Below the pieces are notes generated by a model. That model saw nothing but the letters and a program-made list of their open reading frames with translations, was not told the DNA's origin and did no database searches. From Leguminivora glycinivorella (taxonomy: Eukaryota > Arthropoda > Insecta > Lepidoptera > Tortricidae): 64,000 nucleotides of DNA. Position 1 is the first letter of the stretch. Every line of letters begins with the position of its first letter. Position numbers and translations under genes: made by a program. Positions 1-9,954 of the stretch are shown here, piece by piece. The DNA is taken from contig NC_062985.1 of the NCBI RefSeq assembly GCF_023078275.1, forward strand, positions 2,790,001 through 2,854,000, written 5' to 3'.

Positions 1-552
1 TATTTCTGATATAATACGTTATAACGATTACGCAAAGGTGGCTCTTATATTTCGTATTATTTATTTATTATCTTTTTTAAGTAACTGAAATAAAATGTAA
101 TAGCAGTTGAGGTGAAAATACGTGAATGCCTTTGCTCGTGTTGAATTGTAAGAAAAAAAAAACACTAGTGACAAAGCTGTCAGTGATGTGGTGATACCAA
201 GAATATTATATACCATGGATTTTGCGTGCCGACCAATGAGTTGAAGCCAGGTTCATTCACCTTTACTCCTATGTTCTATCTCTTTCCGACACTGTGATGT
301 ATTGCCAGATTAGTTACTAAAAAAAACGTATAAAACATTCTTCAATCAAATTGACTTACTTTTCTTTGTATTATACGAAAAAAAACTCAATCAAAAACCT
401 TATTTCTCCGGTATTTACCTCCTGCGTACTATGGGAACACTAATAATAAAAAAATATGCCCGATATGTCAGAATTGTCAAAAGTCATTCACCGATTCAGA
501 TATTTATTTTGCGAAATAAACGTTTTTCGACGATTTACTTAAGTTCTGCGCT

Positions 553-1148
553 ATGTATTGCATAGTGAACCATTGTGGAAGTAAATGGAAACCGAAATCC
601 GACGTAAAATTTCACAAGTAAGTACTTATTTTACCAAAATGTTCATAAACCTCGCAGCCAATAAATTTTCTGCTATTTTGCTTGTAATCTTGGTTAGTTC
701 TTATCATTATATTGTTTTCATTGTCTCAAATTATATCAAAATTCCCACGAATAGGTTTAGAACGATAAATATGACCTTTAAAGAAAAATAATGCTATGTG
801 TGGTTTTACGACTAGGGTGACCAATCTTTTTTCTTGCATGGTATTTACTCTTATTGAATGGAGCTAAATCTATCAACTTGGTACGGTTTCTATGTTCATA
901 GTTCATATCACAGTATAATAATACCAACTTTATTGTTTATGTCTTTACAATTAACATGAATAATATTAAACTTTTCAGTGTTCCAAAAGATGAAGGAAGG
1001 AGGCAGCGTTGGCTGTCGATTGTACCGATAAAAGGAAATGTTTCAGAGCGTTCGACAATTTGCAGATTTGCACTTTAAGCCTGAAGATTATGACACAGAA
1101 AGAAATTTTAAAAATCGGTCCAGTAACGACGGAGATATCGTGGCATAA
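553..1148 (+). pseudogene. THAP-domain gene fragment, two exons, frameshifted
   Basis: Exon 1 (553-617) begins with ATG and encodes MYCIVNHCGSKWK followed by VKFH. It stops at a GTAAGT donor at 618. Exon 2 starts at 979 after a TTTTCAG acceptor and restores an uninterrupted reading frame through VPKDEGRRQRWL. THAP domains are DNA-binding zinc modules of the pattern C-x2-4-C...C-x2-H. Here the first Cys pair (CIVNHC) lies in exon 1 and CRLHFKPEDY in exon 2 gives the C-x2-H pair, but only if one extra T in the run at 1067-1069 is ignored. As written, the frame stops at 1076-1078; the shifted frame runs on to a stop at 1146-1148. No transposase catalytic region follows. The split exons inside a TIR element suggest decay from a once spliced transposase or captured THAP gene. 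Confidence 0.7.
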
Positions 1149-1319
1149 ACATTAAATTGAGATACATATATATATATATATACATGCGAAGAGAATTGAA
1201 ATACGTACGAATTGAGAACCACCTTCCTTGAGATTTGGGGCGGCGCTTAAAAATAAAGATACTGTTTTAAAACGTCCTAGTATTTCATTATTTCCCCATT
1301 GACAAATACTTCCCTTATA

Positions 1320-1625
1320 TTTTTGTGGCTATTCCCACTAGTTACCACCAAGTTTTTACCTGTCCTAACTACTGGGATTTTCCCCACATTGTTAATTACC
1401 ACACCGGGGGTTGATAGCTACTGGGATTAGTTTTCCCAGTAGTTACTACCAAAATATTATTGTGATAGTTTAAAGTGACTGAAACATTTTTTAATAAATA
1501 CAGATGTCAGTAAAAGAAAAGTTATATTTTAAGCCTCGTGTTGCAACACTCACCACGCTCTTATTCTGGAACGGTTCTGAAAAAAAAATCCCAGTAGTTT
1601 ACCACTGGTAAAAACTGTACCGTAT
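1320..1625. repeat. Inverted CCCAGTAGTTACCAC-type repeat inside the THAP element
   Basis: The phrases CCCACTAGTTACCACC (1335), ACTACTGGGATT (1370), CTACTGGGATTAG (1418), CCCAGTAGTTACTACC (1434) and CCCAGTAGTTTACCACTGG (1592) repeat in both orientations. This looks like a small palindromic insertion or a short motif array. I do not recognise its family. Confidence 0.4.
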
Positions 1626-1694
1626 TTTGTGGCGTAAGGCAAAGTAACTGCAGAGTGGTATAGAAATGGACCTTATTGGCGGTTGACAAATTAG

Positions 1695-1834
1695 TAAGGT
1701 GCATTAGAGTAATTCCGAATGACAGAAATGTTCAGATAATTCCGAAAGGGGAATCTTGATATGACGGAAATAATGGTGATTTCTATGCGACTTTCCTAAT
1801 TAGACGACTTTCGGAATTGCCCTAATGTACCTTA
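1695..1834. mobile_element. MITE with TAAGGTRCATTAG termini, nested in the THAP element
   Basis: TAAGGTGCATTAGAGTAATT at the left matches the reverse complement of the right end, which closes with CCTAATGTACCTTA. AATTCCGAA blocks lie inside both ends. The ~140-bp size and absence of coding sequence fit a MITE. No target duplication is clear. Confidence 0.6.
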
Positions 1835-2403
1835 CTTTTTGAGTTTGTGAGGATGGATGTTCACTTTCGTGATAAAACGATTGATCGGATTTGAATTTAA
1901 TAAGTTACAAAATTAATCAGTCGTATAAACGTAATACGTCAAATTCCGCGGGATATCCCTAATGTATGCTTAATCATGGACACCCTAAAGAAAGAGATGC
2001 AAGACCGGCGTGACGTAATTCAAGGTCAAATTTTCTGGCTTCAACGTAATGTTCGGCACGCAATATCCATGGTATATAATATTCTTGGGTGATACTTAGC
2101 TCTAAGTGACACTGACAATTGACATCGCTTTTTTTTCTAATTTCATATATTGAGCACACGCAAAGGCATTGGTCACCTCATCTGCTATTAAATTTCGCAA
2201 AGGTCATTTCGGTCATGTAATAAGATAATAAATAAATGATACGAAATAATAATAAAAGAGCCACCTTTTCGTGATCGTTATAACGTGCTATCAGAAAAAT
2301 ATATTATTTGCCAATCTTCAAAAAAATTATCGGTAGTTAAATTTATAAACGTTAAAAAAACAGCTCATTTAAGTAGAGCTCTGATAGTTTGTCCCTTGTC
2401 TTA

Positions 2404-2538
2404 GTGCGTTTTCACATTATCCGTTTCAATTTTGGATGTCGGACCAATATCCCATATATTTACGCCACCATCTTTGATTTTTTTTTCTTCGAAAACCTTC
2501 CTAAATCCGATATCGGATCGGATAATGTAAAAACGCAC
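2404..2538. mobile_element. MITE with GTGCGTTTTCACATTATCCG termini and TTA target duplication
   Basis: The left end GTGCGTTTTCACATTATCCG is mirrored by CGGATAATGTAAAAACGCAC at the right. TTA occurs on both sides (2401-2403 and 2539-2541). A 3-bp TTA duplication is typical of the PIF/Harbinger superfamily. The interior (135 bp in all) is non-coding. Confidence 0.75.
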
Positions 2539-2541
2539 TTA

Positions 2542-3379
2542 CTCTCACCACTCAAACAATTCTAATTATATCGCTAGCCTTTTTCTGTTTTCATACTTTT
2601 TAAAGACCACGATAAGAAACAGGTTATATACCTATAATATACTGATTGATTTAATTGCCATCTATCGACATTTTAATAATTACCACGACAGAGTTGTGCA
2701 TTTATACAATTTACTGCCATCTATTGACACGGGGTTATAACTTTTAGCACGGTATGTAACCTAAAAATTTAGGTCAAACCCATGGCCTTAAACTGACATG
2801 TTTTAAGTCTCAATCAGAGTCGCCATCTAGGTGAGCGCACCCCAAAGGGTGTGGCGCCCTCTGGTTGAGCGTAGCTTTTAACCGGGGTACGTTTTTTTCT
2901 TAGACCTTGTACGTCTAGAAGCTATATAGGTCTTTGCTATTAGATAAAGTCCTTCTATTTATTTACCTGCCTTAATTGAGACACAAGTCTAAAATAAAAC
3001 AACCCGTGCCAAACTCCATCTAAGTTCGAGTTAAGCAATCTTCAATTCTCATATCGACTTTGTACTAAGCTCTAAGGGGCCGATGCTGTATAATTGCTTT
3101 AATAAGTTTAACAAAAAAAAATTAAAGAAACCCCGACACGGTTGACCGATTTTCATCAAACATGGATATGAATACTCCCGACTAATTCAGCTTAAAAAAA
3201 ACGAAATCTAAATTGGTTTAACAGTTCTAAAGCTACGACACCACAGATAGACAGACACGTCAAAATTAAAACACTCCATCGTTTTAGCGTTGCTACCGTT
3301 GAAGCTGACGTACAGTCGTCGTGCAGTTGCCGTGAAAGTTGCGATGACATTGCAGTCCGATATTCTGGACCCAACAATA
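2542..3379. other. Gene-free stretch with repeat fragments
   Basis: TGCCATCTATYGACA occurs twice (2657, 2712). A GC-rich block at 2815-2880 contains a CACCCCAAAGGGTGTGG hairpin. A degenerate copy of the ACCGATTT/CCCGACTAATTCAGC repeat seen again near 60480-60770 lies at ~3125-3330. I see no gene. Confidence 0.4.
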
Positions 3380-3387
3380 CCTAGGTA

Positions 3388-3613
3388 CGGTCAACTGGGG
3401 TGACTTTAAAACGCAGGGGCTACTTTGAAAATTTAGTTTTAAAGTCATACTGTAAGTAAATTCGGGATTTTCTATGGTAAATTTACAAGAATATTTATTG
3501 ATCTAACTAGTTATATGAACAGTTTCAGTAAATAATGAATAATGTTAATTTTAAAGCCGTTTAAATACCATCAAAGTAACCCCAAAATTTCCTAAAGTCA
3601 CCCCGGTTGACGG
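3388..3613. mobile_element. TA-flanked MITE, termini related to the 27.7-33.6 kb transposon
   Basis: Left CGGTCAACTGGGGTGACTTT and right AAAGTCACCCCGGTTGACGG are inverted, each flanked by TA (3386-3387, 3614-3615). The terminus resembles CCGTAAACCGGGGTTACTTT of the element at 27690-33586, so both may use a related Tc1/mariner-like transposase. A non-coding interior of ~180 bp separates the ends. Confidence 0.65.
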
Positions 3614-3619
3614 TAGTAG

Positions 3620-3754
3620 GTACAGTCACCGGCATAACGAAGTGATGATTTCTGTATCTTGTCGCTTTTAATTGTTTGACAATTTCGTATGACATATCAA
3701 ACAAGACGTTAATATGACAAGGTAATCATCACTTATTTATGCCGGTGACTGTAC
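3620..3754. mobile_element. MITE with GTACAGTCACCGGCATAA termini
   Basis: GTACAGTCACCGGCATAA at the left is mirrored by TTATGCCGGTGACTGTAC at the right, with AGTGATGATT just inside each. It abuts the preceding MITE almost directly. Open frames across it are chance products. Confidence 0.7.
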
Positions 3755-4076
3755 TTATTGCAGTTATTGCAGTTGATATTCGAATGTCACATTCAACGTT
3801 AATTTTCTGTAAGTATAAGATAAAAAATTTGGCAGGTAAAAAAATATTAGGTTTTTCAGAATCGGCCAGAAGCGAGTCTAACTTCGTTAATCGTCTCGCC
3901 TGTCAAATTAAGATAGGCTACAATTTAATCTGTTAGCGTAGGCTGAGTCAACAGATCGGGGTATCTGTGGATTTGCTCTATTGATTACCATTGGTTGTGG
4001 AATTTAAAAATACTTGATAGGTACATTTCGGCAGAATTGCTAGCGGTAGTTGGTATTGAGTTTTTCGTTAGAAACT

Positions 4077-4222
4077 TAGGGCCCATTTAGACGGTACGAG
4101 AACTCGCATACGAGTTTTAATACATTGTGTTTGATGGCTGTGCAAAATTGTATGTAACCTCAACAGCCAGCAATGTACTTAAAATCGCATGCGAGTTCGC
4201 TCGCCGTCTAAATCAGGCCTTA
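4077..4222. mobile_element. MITE with (G)CCyrATTTAGACGG termini
   Basis: Left TAGGGCCCATTTAGACGG pairs with right CCGTCTAAATCAGGCCTTA. CTCGCATACGAG and CGCATGCGAG blocks lie inside each arm. It is non-coding, ~146 bp. Confidence 0.65.
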
Positions 4223-4224
4223 CT

Positions 4225-4920
4225 CTACAAAGGAGATGGCGAGACGACTTGGATACATTCTACCGAAAATATTAAAAAACGCCGAAAGAAGGTCTAGTGG
4301 GGAAAGCGAGGGGAGGCCTTTGGCCGGCAGTGGGACAATGAAATAGGCTAATTAAAAAAGTACATGCTTGGGTTAAGACTTATCAAAGCAGAGCTATACA
4401 ACAATAAAAACCAAAAATATCTCCATACCTATTACACTTATGGGACATACTCACATCAGAAAATAAATACATTTTCATACATAAGTCATTCCTAGTAAGA
4501 GCAATATTCATGGCATATAATAAGTATATGCCATAGAATTTCCGCTCCTATAGCGAGGCAAGCAACTTGAAAGACGGCACTAGTAAATACATCCGGAAGC
4601 AAAACGTCTACAAAGGTGATAATTTGTAAGCTAGATATAACTTTGTAACGTATGAATGTCTTCATTCAATGGCTGCTTTCATAAATGGACGTACATAGTG
4701 CGTTAGTCCTCTTTATATACCTGATGGAGTATATAAGCGTTTGAAACTAAAATTTAAAGAGATTTGTAGGAACAATTCTACAGGGAATCTACAGGGAAGT
4801 AGTAACTAAGTATACTAACTAACTTATCCTTAAAAGTATTCACTTCTAATCCTTAGAGCTTTCAAAAATAAAGGAAGTATTTATAACATGAGTTGTATTT
4901 ATCAATACAACTTTTAAATC
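4225..4920. other. Gene-free AT-rich stretch
   Basis: No recognisable coding, RNA or repeat structure apart from short palindromes such as CATGGCATATAATAAGTATATGCCA near 4510. Confidence 0.4.
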
Positions 4921-4926
4921 TAAAAA

Positions 4927-4984
4927 AAAATATATTAGGCTGGCAGAAACGTCTAGATACGTTTCTGCCAGCCTAATATATTTT
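4927..4984. repeat. Perfect 26-bp hairpin
   Basis: Arms 4927-4952 and 4959-4984 are exact reverse complements around a 6-base CTAGAT loop. The GC-richer part of the arm reads GGCTGGCAGAAACGT. It could be a minimal MITE or a small-RNA-type hairpin; the sequence alone does not decide. Confidence 0.7.
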
Positions 4985-5112
4985 AAATTTTTTAAACATT
5001 TAAAAAAACATGATTGTTCAATATTTTTCCTTACATATTCTATGATTAACCAAAATTTTGTTGTCAATCCTTTTCTATTCAATGCCAAAATTGTCATGAA
5101 AGACGAGAAACG

Positions 5113-5243
5113 CTTAAAGGCCAGTTGCATCAACCACATTTGAGATATCATCGTCACGCAGCAGAGTATATGGAGCTACCCATACAATAAAATTTAACGA
5201 ACGCTTTAACGGTAACAGACGGTTTGATGCAACCGGCCCTAAG
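5113..5243. mobile_element. MITE with CTTARRGSCNGTTGCATCAA termini
   Basis: CTTAAAGGCCAGTTGCATCA at the left mirrors TGATGCAACCGGCCCTAAG at the right. Non-coding, 131 bp, with AACG/CGTT motifs inside. Confidence 0.65.
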
Positions 5244-5614
5244 ACTATCGTGACTTGACTGTGATAGTGAATTAAAATCAAAATATTTTTTTTAGTATTT
5301 TCATAGTATATTTCGAAGGCCTACAGCTCACAGAGCCACCGTGCAATACACTAATCATAAGCTACGTACCTACATGAGGCTTTTAAATCGAATTTCAACC
5401 CTTGAAAAACGCGGAACTAAACCGGTATAAGGCATTTGCTGTCTAAAGCCGATTTTAACAAACTGGCCGTTCGGCCGGCGAAAAGCCCTGCCTTTACGTG
5501 AAGACTTAAGCTGACGTGTATTCTGGACCTGGCGACAATAATATATGTCGAACGGAGCTGAGGAAATATCGATTTTTTTCAGATTAGTAGATTACGACTG
5601 TGACTTGACAGTAA

Positions 5615-6045
5615 TACTACATCTCGGACACTGGCGATCAAACATATAAAAGAGAAGAAAGTAAGAAGAAAGAAAGAAAAAGACATTTATTCAGTACAGC
5701 ACACATACACAGGACAAAATGGTGAAATAAAAAAAAGAAACAGATAAATATATATAAAAACAAATACACAAAAACACCATAAAATATTATATACACACAA
5801 TCAGAAAATTACACTTGTGTGTCCAGCAATGTGTGCAGTAGGGAAAAGGCTTTGACTCAGCATGTTGAGCGTGAAAAGAGGCGTGTAGGTGAACGCGTAC
5901 CATGCTTGTATGAGTGCATAACACGTGCCACGCTTGATAACAGGTCGACTGTTCGCGTTTCTGACAGGCGGTAACTGTGAGGTAACCGAGAGGGGGTGTG
6001 AGGGAGCGTGAGTGGCCATACTGTACGATAGTACTCTTTGTGGTA
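5615..6045 (-). repeat. Dispersed repeat family B, minus copy, split by a ~180-bp insertion
   Basis: Reading the minus strand from 6045, GAGTACTATCGTACAGTATG, GGCCACTC, CACCCCCTCTCGGTTACC and GCGTTCACCTACACG match the copies at 20005-20225 and 41995-42240. The last part of the repeat (ATATTTGATCGCCAGTGTCC) appears only at 5615-5650. Between them (5655-5840) is an A-rich segment whose minus strand ends in AATAAATGTCTTTTTC, like the 3' end of a processed or LINE transcript. Coding frames across it are accidental. Confidence 0.6.
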
Positions 6046-6099
6046 ATACTTAAGCTTTGAGTTATGTTTTGTTGGTGAAAAATTTTTTTGGTTATCTGG

Positions 6100-6317
6100 C
6101 ATCTTCTTTCAGACAAGCAGATACGCTTTTTATCATATTAATATAATTATGTACTTATAGGCTATTAATGAAAACGTCACACGTTTTTAACAGATGCATG
6201 CATATTGCATGCATGCAGTGATCCTGTTTGCTCTTACAAAAATTCTCTTCCGGTAATTAAGTCAAATGCAGGACCATATGACTCATCAACATGACTGCAT
6301 TTTTCGTTCAGAGCAGT
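6100..6317. other. Short unannotated spacer
   Basis: It contains TGCATGCATATTGCATGCATGCA (6195-6217), a small ATGCATGC palindrome. Nothing else is seen. Confidence 0.3.
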
Positions 6318-6862
6318 TCAGCACAGGATTAACGCAGGATAGATGAAATGGCGACAGGTTACAGGCACAACCTGCGATCCCCGAATGCCTCTCAGGCTGA
6401 AGGGCAAAATTTATAAATCAGTTATCCGACCTGTCGTCCTGTATGGTAGTGAGTGCTGGGCCACCAAGACGAATGATGAGAGAAGACTGCATGTGAATGA
6501 AATGAGAATGTTGCGATGGATGTGTGGTGTGACAAGACTGGATAGGATTCGGAATGAGTATATAAGAGGAAGCCTGAAAGTAGCGCCAGTGACAGAGAAA
6601 TTGAGAGGAAGTAGATTAGCATGGTATGGGCATGTAATGCGGAGGGATGAAAGCAATGTTATAAAACGAGTGGTAAATATGAAAGTGGATGGATACAATG
6701 GTAGTGGAAGGCCTAAGAAAAGATGGATGGAATGTGTGAACAACGATATGAGAGTGAAAGGTATTAGTATGGAAATGACGGCTGATAGAGAGAAATGGAG
6801 GAAGATGATCTGCTGCGCCGACCCCAAATAATGGGAAAAGGGCAAGGGAATGATGATTATGA
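6318..6862 (+). mobile_element. 5'-truncated RTE-type LINE, C-terminal reverse transcriptase end
   Basis: From 6343 a 162-residue frame reads MKWRQVTGTTCDPRMPLRLK, then IYKSVIRPVVLYGSECWA, WYGHVMRRDE, GRPKKRWMECV and ends ICCADPK at 6831. These match the C-terminal end downstream of the catalytic core in RTE-clade LINEs. The frame also runs backwards to HRINAG, but a TAG (6339-6341) replaces the Trp codon seen in the copy at 50504-52109. No endonuclease or catalytic YxDD is present, so this is a 5'-truncated insertion. The 3' end has ATGATGATT repeats, as in the other RTE copies here. It is nearly identical to the fragment at 58036-58283. Confidence 0.85.
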
Positions 6863-6869
6863 ACAGTAT

Positions 6870-7135
6870 GTCTTTCTCTTTAAAAAGATAATTATATACC
6901 TACGTCTAGCTCAGTGGCTTAAAATGAGACTTGGTTAGACAGCGCCACTTTTCCATCCATCATTACCTAATACTTCTTGCCAATGGCTGTCCCGAAGTTT
7001 ACACTAATCCGTCTCCACCATGTCGCTATAGCCTTATCTGAGCCATGCAATGAAACGTTTCTTACTATTTGGTTCAGGTTCAGGCACCCTTTTTATTTTG
7101 AACCTGTTTTGCAAAATCAGAAGGCCTTATTTATA
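6870..7135. other. Unassigned spacer
   Basis: No supported feature. Confidence 0.3.
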
Positions 7136-7138
7136 GAA

Positions 7139-7372
7139 TACTAGCGTTTGCCCGCGGCTTCGCTCGCGTTAAATTCGAAAATTGCGGAATGCTCGATACA
7201 AACTTCCACCCCCCATTTTAGAGAAGTGGGGATTAGAAAGAGACAAAAAGTAGCCTATGTCACTTTCCATCCCTTCAACTATCTCCACTTAAAATTACGT
7301 CAATGCGTCCCTCCGTTTTGCCGTGAAAGACGGACAAACCAACAGACACACACACTTTCCCATTTATAATTT
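7139..7372 (+). repeat. Dispersed repeat family C (CCCGCGGCTTCGCTCGCGTT ... CCCATTTATAA)
   Basis: It begins CTAGCGTTTGCCCGCGGCTT and ends in GACGGACAAACCAACAGACA, CACTTTCCCATTTATAA. Other copies are at 49010-49195 (-), 50425-52240 (split by an RTE insertion), 58930-59075 (-), plus an end fragment at 22275-22320. It has no coding capacity; the frame across it is accidental. Confidence 0.75.
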
Positions 7373-7463
7373 ATTTATTTTGATTTATTTTTTTGCTAAA
7401 ATGAAAGCACATGCATGCAAATACAGTTTAAAATCCTTATACTAATATAACAAAATTCCTTAA

Positions 7464-7586
7464 CACTTTCGCTACCAAGAACCCGACTGTCGGGCACACC
7501 GCTCGTAGAAGCGTAGCCGATTACATGGGTTTCCCCGTATGTAGCGAAAATGTCGTAGCGCCGCGTAGAGCCCGGTTTCGAAAGTG
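7464..7586. mobile_element. MITE flanked by TTAA, piggyBac-like
   Basis: CACTTTCG at the left mirrors CGAAAGTG at the right. Both sides carry TTAA (7460-7463 and 7587-7590), the target used by piggyBac-type transposases. The 123-bp GC-rich interior is non-coding. Confidence 0.7.
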
Positions 7587-7590
7587 TTAA

Positions 7591-7911
7591 GATAAAAACC
7601 AGATAACATTACACAAAAATTTATTAGTATGGATAATTAATTAATAGTACATTACTACAGAGGCCGGGACAAAGGGGGTTGCCGGCCGAAGTCATATAGA
7701 CGGTCTGAGGAAAAACGCTTATACAAAAACAAAAAGTTAAAAAAAATTCAAAAAAAAAGAAAAAATTTTTTTTTTGTATGAAAACGCACCCAAAATCAAA
7801 TATTGTCTAGGGCCCGTACCAGTTGCAGTCGGCACGTCTATAATGCCCCTTATAGTTTTTTTTTAATTGGCTAAATACCTGGATGTTATATCACAATTAT
7901 CTGTGTTTGGA
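7591..7911. other. Gene-free stretch
   Basis: It contains a GGCCGGGACAAAGGGGGTTGCCGGCC block at 7662-7687 and long A/T runs. No gene is seen. Confidence 0.3.
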
Positions 7912-7920
7912 AATTAAAAA

Positions 7921-8537
7921 GGTTCCCCTTGTTTTGGCATAATTTTACAATCGAGAATTCTTTTTGGCATAATCTATATTGGCATAATTCACCTTTCGCA
8001 TAATCTGTTATGGCATAGTATAGTTACGCATAATTTGTCTAGGCATATTTTTGTTTGTCCGAATATATTTCATGCATAAAGGTTATTAGCCGAATGGTTT
8101 TTATGCATAAATTATTTCTGCATAACATAGTTTAGTGGAAATTTACTACGCAGAATTTTTATCATAGGTAATACTACTATATTAATGTTGCAGTTCTAAC
8201 CTAACCTAACCGAAATTCTTGACAAAATGTTTTATTTGTTTAGGTCGCAGTTCTAACCTAACCAAACCGACTCTCTTAACAGCATTTAGTATGGGTGGAT
8301 ATTCTGAATTTAAGAAATATGCCAAATACAATTATGCGATTTAATTTTATTCATAAAAACAATCGGCGTAAACAGAATTATGCGAACTTATTTCCGGACA
8401 AAGTAATATTCGTATTATTTTCGATTATGACAAATAAGTTTTCTGCCAAATTAACATACGGCGAAAATCGATTATGCGAAGTCTGTTATGCGAAAATCGT
8501 TTCGGACAATTAAAGTTATGCCAAATAGAGGGAACCC
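7921..8537. mobile_element. Iterated-word element 1 (word GGCATAAT/CGCATAAT)
   Basis: The element is bounded by AATTAAAAA at 7912-7920 and 8538-8546. Left terminus GGTTCCCCTTGTTTTGGCAT; the right terminus read inward is GGGTTCCCTCTATTTGGCAT. The left arm (to ~8150) is built from repeated GGCATAAT, CGCATAAT and TGCATAA words every ~15-25 bases. The right arm (from ~8310) has the same words reversed (ATTATGCGA, TTATGCCAAA). The middle contains CAGTTCTAACCTAACC twice, separated by ~52 bases. Small open frames inside follow the repeated words and are unlikely to be genes. I do not recognise the family. Confidence 0.75.
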
Positions 8538-8547
8538 AATTAAAAAA

Positions 8548-9137
8548 GAAGACTTTGCCGGCCTTGGCCTGCAAGGTTTGTATGAAATTACATTATCTAT
8601 CAATCGTCCTAGCCGCACCTGCAACGTCATACTTCGCTGCCAATTATAAGGCACATAACATCAATATTTCATACCATGTTTGAGAAAAAGACATTTTCTG
8701 AAAAACTATTGAACGGGTAGTAACAATTCCTCGTATCGTGGGGGTAAGAATAGCCTCCCCGCTATCTCGGCAGACAGACCGCCCGCTGTTGGTTCAACCG
8801 CTTAATTACTCGCGGCTCAAGCGCAATATCGCTCAATTGAGCAAGAGCTAGTTACCACTGATTTTTTAATTTGGTTCATTTAGACTAGTATTATTGATGT
8901 GTGTTTATTAGCGTTTGAACGTGAACACAACGAACTGAAACTGGAATCGTGGATGCCGATGTGCTTTTCAATCTCGCCAAAGATATGGAGAAATATGCGG
9001 AGCTGACTACCAACCTTCACTAGTTGGAGATTGGAGAGGCACTTGGTGGAGAAGAAGAAATTAATTGAAATGTCTGGTTGGAAAGAGAAGAGTTGTGGCA
9101 TGTATGGAGCCTTGACCTACTCTTCTGTTCTGTGTGC
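8548..9137. other. Gene-free stretch with a possible LINE remnant
   Basis: At 8930-9110 short phrases such as DMEKYAELTTN and GEALGGEEEIN can be read on the plus strand between stops. This could be a decayed retroelement ORF, but I cannot name it. Confidence 0.25.
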
Positions 9138-9282
9138 GTAGTTAATGCACAAACGCTCACGATAATATCTCTTTCGTAGCTATCTATCTCTATCGCTCTT
9201 GCGTATTGGCGCGACAGAGCCAGACTACATTTCTGCGGCGTTTCGGTGGCGTTTCGCGTCGCAGAAATGCCATTCGGCTACA
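9138..9282. mobile_element. MITE family D (GTAGCCGAATGGCA termini), copy 1
   Basis: The left end CGTAGTTAATGCACAAACGC is a degraded match of GTAGCCGAATGGCACAAACG. The right end TGCCATTCGGCTAC is intact. Shared interior: ATCTATCTCTATCGCTCTTG and TTCTGCGGCGTTTCG. Other copies: 11253-11357, 21981-22118, 27545-27688. Confidence 0.7.
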
Positions 9283-9289
9283 CCCCCTG

Positions 9290-9950
9290 TTTTGTGCACA
9301 GGATCTCTAGCCAAACATATCATCGTTGACACTCCGTGGTTCTGTCGCGGCAATATGGAAGAGTGATACATTAGATAACTACGATACGATATTCAACGTT
9401 CGCCAGAGGCACGCCAGAGGATCAGCCTTGCCATTGCCTGGACAAAAAACATGTCAATGTCAAAATAGTGTGACAAGAAGATCGCTTACTTTGATCAAAG
9501 ACCTGTATAACTCCGTATAGACGGCCAAGCTCTAAGAAAAAAACGTATACTTCAAAGCCATAGAGAAAAAGGTACGGTGGCCAAGATGGCGTTACGCCTT
9601 TGGGAAACGCTCGGCTAGATGGCGCTAGTATTAATATTTGACATTTTAACACATATCAAGCTAAGAATATGGGCCAAATTGTCAAAACTGAGGTTCAAAA
9701 GTTTTAAGCTTGTGTCGCGAGATGGCAGTCTATGCACTGTGATTACACATTTTACTTTGACAGTAACTTTCTATAATACTCGATCGTCTTTGCTTTGTCT
9801 GATGCACACCTAAAACAAAAAAAAGCTTACCAGGATGTCGCCGTCGACGGATACGTCTGGGAGGACATCATCATCACCTACAACATAAAGTTGAAAATGA
9901 TTCAACCAAGATGATCGCCAAAATCTAAATTGAAAAGATCTCAAAATAAG
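9290..9950. other. Unassigned repeat-like sequence
   Basis: The block includes GATGGCGTTACGCC, TAGATGGCGCTAG and GAGATGGCAGTCTATGCACT phrases. It reads like dispersed repeat DNA but has no second copy in this window. No convincing gene. Confidence 0.3.
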
Positions 9951-9954
9951 TATA

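Larger units (their letters stand above)
1..2301. mobile_element. DNA transposon with ~300-bp TIRs carrying a THAP-domain gene remnant
   Basis: The first ~300 bases reappear as the reverse complement at about 1995-2301. Matching blocks include the TATAACG/CGTTATAA region near both ends, the GGTGGCTCTT block at 38-47, and the AAGAATATTATATACCATGG block at 202-221, which is mirrored near 2070-2090. The left end may extend beyond the window, so its target duplication cannot be seen. The interior holds a broken THAP gene, a nested MITE and a segment repeating CCCAGTAGTTACCAC. THAP domains are known in P-element-type transposases, so a P-superfamily derivative is a reasonable inference. The TIRs are much longer than classical P TIRs, and no catalytic domain is left. 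Confidence 0.75.

Noticed and set aside
6411..6845. 144-residue frame antisense to the RTE fragment
   Set aside because: It is the shadow of the recognised RTE coding strand.
8880..9101. Minus-strand 73-residue frame as a gene
   Set aside because: The opposite strand shows retroelement-like fragments between stops, so it is more likely a shadow of a dead element.
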